Source: Endocalyx cinctus
Lineage: Eukaryota > Ascomycota > Sordariomycetes > Amphisphaeriales > Apiosporaceae
Direction: 5' to 3'
Assembly: GCA_001600455.1 (NCBI GenBank)
Contig: BCKC01000004.1
Coordinates: forward strand, 1,612,001-1,676,000
DNA length: 64,000 nt
Positions within the stretch are counted from its first letter, which is position 1. Each line of letters begins with the position of its first letter. Of this stretch, positions 58,232 through 64,000 are shown piece by piece. The notes below the pieces were generated by a model. That model saw only the letters and a list, made by a program, of their open reading frames with translations. It ran no database searches and had not been told where the DNA came from. A program made the position numbers and the translations under genes.

Positions 58232-60362
58232 AAAGCATCCATCAAATTTTCCTTTTCTCTCTATTCTATTTTATTCATATTTGTCCTTTTCAACAAGCTT
58301 TTCAACAAGAACAATCCACGCTCTGTCTTATTTTTTTCTCTTTCTTTTCTTTTTTAAGTCATTGAGTGCTTTAGCTAGGAGTTTCCCGGGGAGAATGGGA
58401 GGTAGATTCAATCCATTAAAAAGCATTTGTCTATTTTCCTTGTTTGTTTTTTTCCCCGTGTCTTTTTTCCATCATTCTTAATGAAAGAAATGGAAATGGT
58501 AATTGAGGGCCGGCTTCTCAACCGTCTGCTTTAGTTCGGCGAAGGGAGTAAGGGGAGGGGGGTGTTTAAGGTGTTTTTTCTACCCTGTTTATTCTTATTT
58601 TTTTTTCCCTCTCTCTCTCTCTCTCTTCATTCCCACCTGCTTTTCTTTCCATTTTCACGTTAAAGAGGGGACAGGCATCTACAAAGATGGGGAAAAGGGA
58701 TGGGAAAATGGGAATTGAAAAGAAAAAGAAATAGATTGGGGATTATACCAACGGCGCAACAGAAAATAGAAGTCAGAGGGAACCTAGAGGCTTTTTTTTT
58801 TTTTTTTTTCTCTTCTATTCATTCTCGTATTCATAGAGGATAGACATAAAGAAAGGAAACAGAAACAGAAACAGAAAGAGACAGAAGATACATTTTCTAT
58901 CGGCTCTTTTTTTTAGCGAGTCATTTTTGTCTGCTCTGCTACATTGCATTACTTATCATGAAAAAGGGGGGGTTAGGTACGAAAAAAAATCGATCCTACC
59001 TACTAATTTTTTCCCCTTTGGACTTTATTCTTTTTTTTTCTACCTGTCCATGTACTGAGTTACTATGGTTAGATGGTTATATTAAAACATGACGGGAAAC
59101 AGGGGATGTGTGAAAAAGGGGGGTGGTTACACACAAGTAGAGGAGAGAGAAAGCAGATGGTTCTACGTCTCAGGAGACAGATTCCAGAACTATTAAGAAA
59201 AATTCGGAATGAAGAAAAAAGAAAAAAAAAAAGAAAAAGAAAACAATTTTGGAGAAAAAAATAAAAAAAAAGAACCTCCCGAAATTCCCTATGAAGTTGA
59301 CGTGAAAATGCTTTCGATCATAACTATTTCCATTTTCTATCTACCCAAGTGAAGTGCATAGAGCTTTTAAATTAGGTAGGCTTAATCCCCCCCTACTTCC
59401 CCCTTTTTTTTCTCCCTTTGGGTCGCCGATGACGGGTCAGGCACACATACATATATGGATTCTTACGCGTATGGTTAAACCAACAATCAATCCCCTTAGT
59501 CCCTTAACATAACAGTCACCTAACGGATTATACTGACATTGATGGATGCGAGATACGAGTAATAATATTATACCCATGACGTAGAAAATTCGAGAATATT
59601 TCATCTTTTTTTTTTCCCTTTACTTAGTTTCTTTCTCTGTTACGACAACCCTAAGTTACTTGCATATCATCTCCTACATTTCATGACAAAAACGGCCTTT
59701 AAAAAGCGGTTCAAAAAAAAAAAAGTAGTTTTTTTTAGGAAATTAGAGAAAACCAAGAAGACGAAGGGGAAAAAAAAAAGGTAAAAAAACATCGATTTAT
59801 GTATGATATGTACACAGGAGTCAAGACAGGGGACATGATTCACCAATAAAAGATAAGGTCCATATGATGATACTAGAAAACGCGACAGTTAAAGGAAAAA
59901 AAAAAAAAAAAAAACGCGAACCAAGCCCGAAGAGAAACCCACTCATACCTAGAAAGCCCGGTTGAAACAAATTTTAAAAAAAAAGGAGGTAGGGGAAGAC
60001 GATTGGAAACATTTGGAAAATAAAACAATGATCGAAAATTGGAATAGGTGCTTAATCCATCCCATTATTCGCTTCTTTCTTTTTCTATGATACAAGAAGA
60101 AAAACAAAAACAAAGAAAACGAGTAAAAAAAGACAAATAAACAATAAACACATGGAGTTACAAAAAAAGTTGAAGTAAGTAAGTAGTAATAATAACAGTA
60201 GCACCTGAATCCATCCGTGACTAATGAACATGATAACCTTTCCTTTACTCCCCTTCTCTCTCTCTCTCTCTCAAAAAAGGAGGGAATGATATTGTAGTAC
60301 TTCAAGGGCCAATTGTGTTATTTTTAATACGATCAAATCCAACAACACCCTCTTTGTTTCCT
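58232..60362. other. Convergent intergenic region rich in homopolymers
   Basis: Separates the 3' ends of the ThrE-like gene and ATG27. Features are pyrimidine runs including CT repeats at about 58,610-58,626, T at about 58,793-58,810, AGAAAC/AGAAAG units near 58,855-58,885, A at about 59,898-59,914 and TC repeats at about 60,256-60,273. No gene recognised. Confidence 0.55.
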
Positions 60363-61730
60363 TTAGACAGCACTGTAACCGCCTCGGCTCCCGCTTCCCT
60401 GAACCGTGTTCAGCACTCTTCTAGTCCAGTCCTTGAGCAGGTAAGGGATGTCGCGGATGGTGTCGCCGTGCGGTAGGAGGTCCCAGCCCCGGGCGCCGTA
60501 GCGGTTATAGTTGAGCCAAGACCCGAAGATGAGGTAAGCGGCCGTACCAAGGAAGACACTGCAGAAAAAAAAAATCATTAGTTTTCGTACCTTTCTACAC
60601 GGGAGAAGGAAAGTGGAAGGTCACGAGATGGTAAAAGAAAGAGAGATGTGGGGTACGTACATGATGATAAACCACGTGAAGAAACCCCACGAGGTGCTGC
60701 TGCTAGGCTCGCCGGAGTCGTCATTCCCGTCGTCGACGCTGCTCTCGCACGCGTATTTGGAGGACCACTGAAGGTGAAGCAGGTCCATGTTAGGGTCGTC
60801 GATCTTAGAGCTGTAACCTATGAAGACCAAGTCCGGGTCCTGGTCGATGCCGAGCTGAACCTCCTTAGGGGTTTCACCTTCTTCGCCGTCGCCGTGGCGG
60901 GCCTCGATCTCGCCGTACCGCAGCGGGTCGGTCGCGTCGGCGTCGAGAGAGTTTATCGACGACGACGGGGTCGGGCTAGGCTCGTATTTGTCTTCCGGGT
61001 CGTACTCGCCTTTGGTCCCGTCGCGCTCCGGGTCGCAGACGAAGTCGATGACCGCCATCTGCCTCCGCTTCACGTGGCTGTCCGTCTCGTCGTATCCGCC
61101 GTTGAACGTTACCCGCAAGCCCTTTTTCTCGAGGTCGGGGTTCGCCTTGGCGAGCGACGACGTGGTCGGGTCCAGGTCGTAACCTCCGTAGTTACGCAGG
61201 TCTCCGGCGATGTTGATCGCTTTTTCTATTAGGTCGGCGCCGTCTTGGCCTAACCTAATTATTCGTTTTATAGCGCAGACTATAATTCAAACTGTACCGT
61301 TAGCCATGCATACTTGTCTTTGTTTATTTATTTATTTATTTTGCCTCTATTCGCAGTTTTGCACTTGATTTAGACCAGTCTAAATCTTATGGTCATGTTT
61401 GCACCGTATTTATATCTGCTATTGAGAGGACGGGAGGGAACGGGGTGTTTGTTTAAACGGACCTCGAGCAGTATGTCTACACTCCAGCTCGTCGCTCTTG
61501 CCTCCCTTCTTTTTGAGGTTCTGACATATATCGACCGTGTAGGTGCTGTTGAAGGCGATGTCGCCGGTGACCCTACTCATAACGACAGAATGGGGACCTC
61601 CTAACTTGCTTAGGTCGTATCTCTGTCCGTCCACCACGGCCTTATTACATTGGAACATGGCAGCTGCCGGTAACGGGGCGGAGGCGGCGGCGAGAAGCAA
61701 CGCCCCTCCATGTATTGTCGAAAATTTCAT
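60363..61730 (-). CDS. ATG27: Autophagy protein Atg27
   Basis: A type I membrane protein that cycles between Golgi, endosomes and vacuole and helps Atg9 vesicle movement in autophagy. Three exons on the minus strand (61730-61463, 61279-60661, 60558-60363) encode 360 residues. A signal peptide (MKFSTIHGGALLLAAASA) leads to a lumenal mannose-6-phosphate-receptor-like domain with DLSKLGGPHSVV, paired cysteines and, across the first splice, HTARVCAIKRIIRLGQDG. An acidic Pro/Ser stretch (about residues 165-235) precedes the single membrane segment WGFFTWFIIIVFLGTAAYL (about 286-304). The cytosolic tail ends WDLLPHGDTIRDIPYLLKDW and YSAV, the C-terminal tyrosine sorting signal of this family. Intron 1 (183 bases) has an atypical donor GTCCGT but a clear CTAAC branch site. 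It converges on the ThrE gene. Confidence 0.93.
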
Positions 61731-62429
61731 TATGGAGGAGATGGATAGAGTGTGGGAAGGATACGCGTTGTGTATCGGCGGAAGGATCGGGATTCTCGGG
61801 TTGATAAGTGCGTGTTTGTGTTTGTGTATGTGTATATGTGAAAGTAATGACCGAAAGGATAAATGATCGGATTTATTCCTATTCCTATTCGTATTTTTTT
61901 TTGTATCTTTTCTCTTTCGGATGAGCAATGAATTATATCGCTAAACTTCAAGAATATTCGGGGGTAAAAGTTCGAATAAGAAGAAAGAACGGAAAACGTT
62001 GAAGATGTCGGTTAGACTATGTAAGAAGATTAGAGGTGAGAATGCCGTCGTTAGAGAAGCAGATTGGCTATATGTAAAGCTAAGGTGAGTTGGAAATTAC
62101 GTAAAGAGCAATCAACTGAGCATAAGTCACTACCCGCGTCACTTGGATGAAGAAAAGAGAAAAAGAAAAAGAAACTCTTTTAAGCTGTAAACTGTGAGCT
62201 TGAAGATACAAATATGAAAGATGCGAGATAAAAACTGATATCCCATGGGATGTTCAAATAATAATAAATTTGATAAGCTTTTACTAGAGGCACGAGAGAC
62301 ACTTGGCTGACTTGGCTGCTTGGTCACTCATTCATCGTCATAGCGTGCAGGGATCTCTGATTTAGCTGCTATATCCAGAGGGCCTATATCCAGTACTGTG
62401 GATGTACTATTAGACTATGTACACAGTAG

Positions 62430-62490
62430 CCTACCTAGCCTACCTAGCCTACCTGGACAGGCAGGGCAGGCAGGGCAGGCAGGGCTGCCT
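62430..62490. repeat. Minisatellite of CCTACCTAG then GGCAGGCAG-type units
   Basis: Three CCTACCT(AG) units are followed by repeated GCAGG/GGCAG units, ending CTGCCTGGCTGCTG. The second half is roughly complementary to the first in its core (CCTACC versus GGCAGG), so fold-back is possible. Confidence 0.75.
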
Positions 62491-62715
62491 GGCTGCTGAT
62501 GTCTCCATTTTACAGTATCGTATAGTGTATTCTGCACTATAGGAAGATCCATTTCAGTGGACGGGTCTACAAGGGCACGTGATATCCCCGAATTGGAATC
62601 AAATCAGATCATCAATATAAATTATCTAGGTAGTAGACAACAAGTAATCTGTTGGGTTAAAATCGTAAGATTTTACTGTTCTGAAAAATGAAGTTATTAT
62701 TGTTGTTGATGTTGT

Positions 62716-62817
62716 GAAATAATTCTGCTAGTCAGAATTATTTCGAGTGTAAGNGAGCTGGCGTACAGGCCAGCTCCGCACTGGCCACATACACCAGCCT
62801 GTGGCTGGTGATGTGGC
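62716..62817. repeat. Cluster of three inverted repeats around an unresolved base
   Basis: GAAATAATTCTG (62716-62727) pairs with CAGAATTATTTC (62733-62744) over a 5-base loop. GAGCTGGC (62755-62762) pairs with GCCAGCTC (62769-62776) over 6 bases. CACCAGCC (62792-62799) pairs with GGCTGGTG (62803-62810) over 3 bases, and this stem extends with GCCACAT/ATGTGGC across a one-base bulge. The N at 62754 sits directly before the second stem. Confidence 0.88.
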
Positions 62818-63005
62818 TGGTGTGGCTTATACTCCAGCTAGCTACTAATAATCAACATAATCTCACTTTATACAATAAAAACAAAAAAATTGATAAATAT
62901 TTGTCTCATTGGCCCGGAGTTAAATAAAGTACAATGTTTTGAGGTGATATACAGTAAATAGATACAAGTTCTAAGTGGGAAAGCATCTTTGCATCCTCTC
63001 ATCTC

Positions 63006-63041
63006 TTGACCTTGACCTTGACTTTGACTTTGACTTTGACC
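63006..63041. repeat. Six tandem TTGACY hexamers
   Basis: Units are TTGACC, TTGACC, TTGACT, TTGACT, TTGACT, TTGACC without interruption. The array is about 350 bases beyond the stop of the glutamine-rich gene. Confidence 0.9.
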
Positions 63042-63387
63042 TCTCCGTCCTTGATGAGTTTTAAGTATAAACATTTCCGATCCTCCTAATGCAATCGTGA
63101 TGTTTTGGGTATATGTGAAAATCAAATAAACCGCTGAGGAGCATAAAAAAACACGCACCAGTATAAGTCAACGCCATGTCGCTCATAAAGTCCTTCTCCT
63201 TCACATCTTCGCTTCCCAGCCTCCCCGAAACTCCGTAATCCTTCCGTTTCGATAAAGTCGAACTGCGATATCAATATCCAAAGAAAAAAAAAAAGGATTT
63301 CGCCTATAATCACAATCTCGACAGGCAACCCCTACGCATCAATAACCACTCCCCTTGGCATATATATACCCAGCATCACTAATGCGC

Positions 63388-63694
63388 TTACATTCCCTGC
63401 TGCATCATTCCTCCCATGTTCTGCATTCCACCTTGCTGAGCTGCCGCCTGCGCCATTTGATGTTGTCGCATAGCAAATTCTCTTTGTACCATCTCTTGTG
63501 CTCTTCTTGAACATTCCCTCTTGAATTTCTCATGGGCGTCAGGGGGGATGTTACCGCCATATTGTTGTGCGTATCTTGGGAAGTTTTGTTGGTATAATTG
63601 CTGCGATCGTGTTCGGATCTGGTTCGCAATGATATTTTGTGTAGGATTTCCTTGTTGTGGGAGCGGCTGTTGATGATGTTGCTGCTGTTGCTGT

Positions 63695-63727
<33 letters not shown>

Positions 63728-64000
63728 AGCTGCTGTTGCATTTGCATTTGCTGCATAGCCATCATCTGGGCCTGGTTTAAGCCGTGACCATTCATGAAAT
63801 TCTGGCCGCCCATTTGCTGGCCGCCTCCCATTTGTCCTTGCATCTGGTGCTGCTGCTGCTGTTGTTGTTGTTGTTGTTGCTGTTGCTGCATGTTATTGAT
63901 CTGTTGCTGATAACGCTGCGCCAACTGCGCCTGCTGAGCTGCATTGATCACATTATTATTAGCCATGTTTCCTTGCATCATTTGTTGACGAAGCATATGT
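63388..64000 (-). CDS. Glutamine-rich protein, C-terminal part (gene starts beyond the window)
   Basis: The minus-strand frame is open to the window edge at 64000 and stops at 63388-63390, showing the last 203 or so residues. Two polyglutamine runs (about 13 and 16 Gln, coded by mixed CAG and CAA) are separated by Met/Gly/Asn-rich sequence (MQGQMGGGQQMGGQNFMN). The tail has a more ordered, charged helix: NQIRTRSQQLYQQNFPRY and DAHEKFKRECSRRAQEMVQREFAM cut into shorter pieces here for reference. It then becomes Gln/Met-rich again. This composition is typical of transcription coactivator or Mediator/chromatin-remodelling subunits, but I cannot name the family. A methionine at 63996 need not be the start. 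Confidence 0.75.

Larger units (their letters stand above)
61731..63387. other. Intergenic region with hairpins, minisatellite and one unresolved base
   Basis: ATG27 promoter and 3' flank of the glutamine-rich gene. Contains the N at 62,754 within a hairpin cluster, a CCTACCTAG and GGCAGGCAGG minisatellite at 62,430-62,490 and a TTGACY hexamer array at 63,006-63,041. No gene recognised. Confidence 0.55.

Noticed and set aside
62430..63041. CRISPR-like array
   Set aside because: Repeats are short, contiguous and without unique spacers, in a eukaryotic genome; they are simple tandem repeats.

Overview
This is a nuclear segment of a filamentous ascomycete (Pezizomycotina, most likely Sordariomycetes). 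Three things point there. Coding regions are broken by short introns (about 50 to 280 bases) with GT donors, AG acceptors and CTAAC/CTGAC-like branch sites. The gene families are fungal (Atg27, SDA1, the ThrE/Prm10 family, YAT and Mtr amino acid permeases, an MFS sugar transporter, GMC oxidoreductase, tyrosinase, pirin). Genes are widely spaced, with long, AT-rich gaps rich in homopolymers. No rRNA, CRISPR array, intact transposon, or polyketide/peptide synthetase was seen. One unresolved base (N) lies at 62,754.

Layout. At 1-369 is the 3' end of an adenine deaminase gene, followed by about 5 kb without a gene. From 5.4 to 11.8 kb lie a seven-exon YAT amino acid permease (+), an intronless F-box-like protein (+) and an Mtr-like neutral amino acid permease (-). 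From 14.8 to 24.8 kb, four + strand genes follow each other: an MDR-type reductase, a secreted GMC oxidoreductase, the ribosome-biogenesis factor SDA1 and a BAHD-like acyltransferase. An intron-containing tRNA-Met(CAU) sits at 25.3 kb. After a 5.8 kb gap come a secreted tyrosinase (+) and, convergent to it, a putative iron-binding jelly-roll protein (-). Next are pirin (+), convergent with a DENN-domain protein (-), and an eight-exon sugar transporter (-). A 6.5 kb gap precedes the ThrE/Prm10-like membrane protein (+), which converges on ATG27 (-). The window ends inside a glutamine-rich protein gene (-).

How the genes relate. Housekeeping and trafficking genes (SDA1, DENN, ATG27, tRNA-Met, adenine deaminase) are mixed with accessory redox and transport genes. 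Three permeases suggest nutrient uptake. The reductase, GMC oxidase, acyltransferase, tyrosinase and jelly-roll protein could act on small aromatic or lipid metabolites, but they are interrupted by SDA1 and have no backbone synthase, so a biosynthetic cluster is only weakly suggested. Gene models were joined by hand: splice sites were chosen where the reading frame and the protein-family pattern both continued. The most unusual points are a pirin with a membrane-anchor extension and alternative internal start, a stop-free intron of 72 bases in the ThrE gene, abrupt GC changes inside genes, a hairpin cluster around the N, and an inverted pair of heptamer repeats near 13.6 kb. I did not find convincing evidence for a wholly new biological system.
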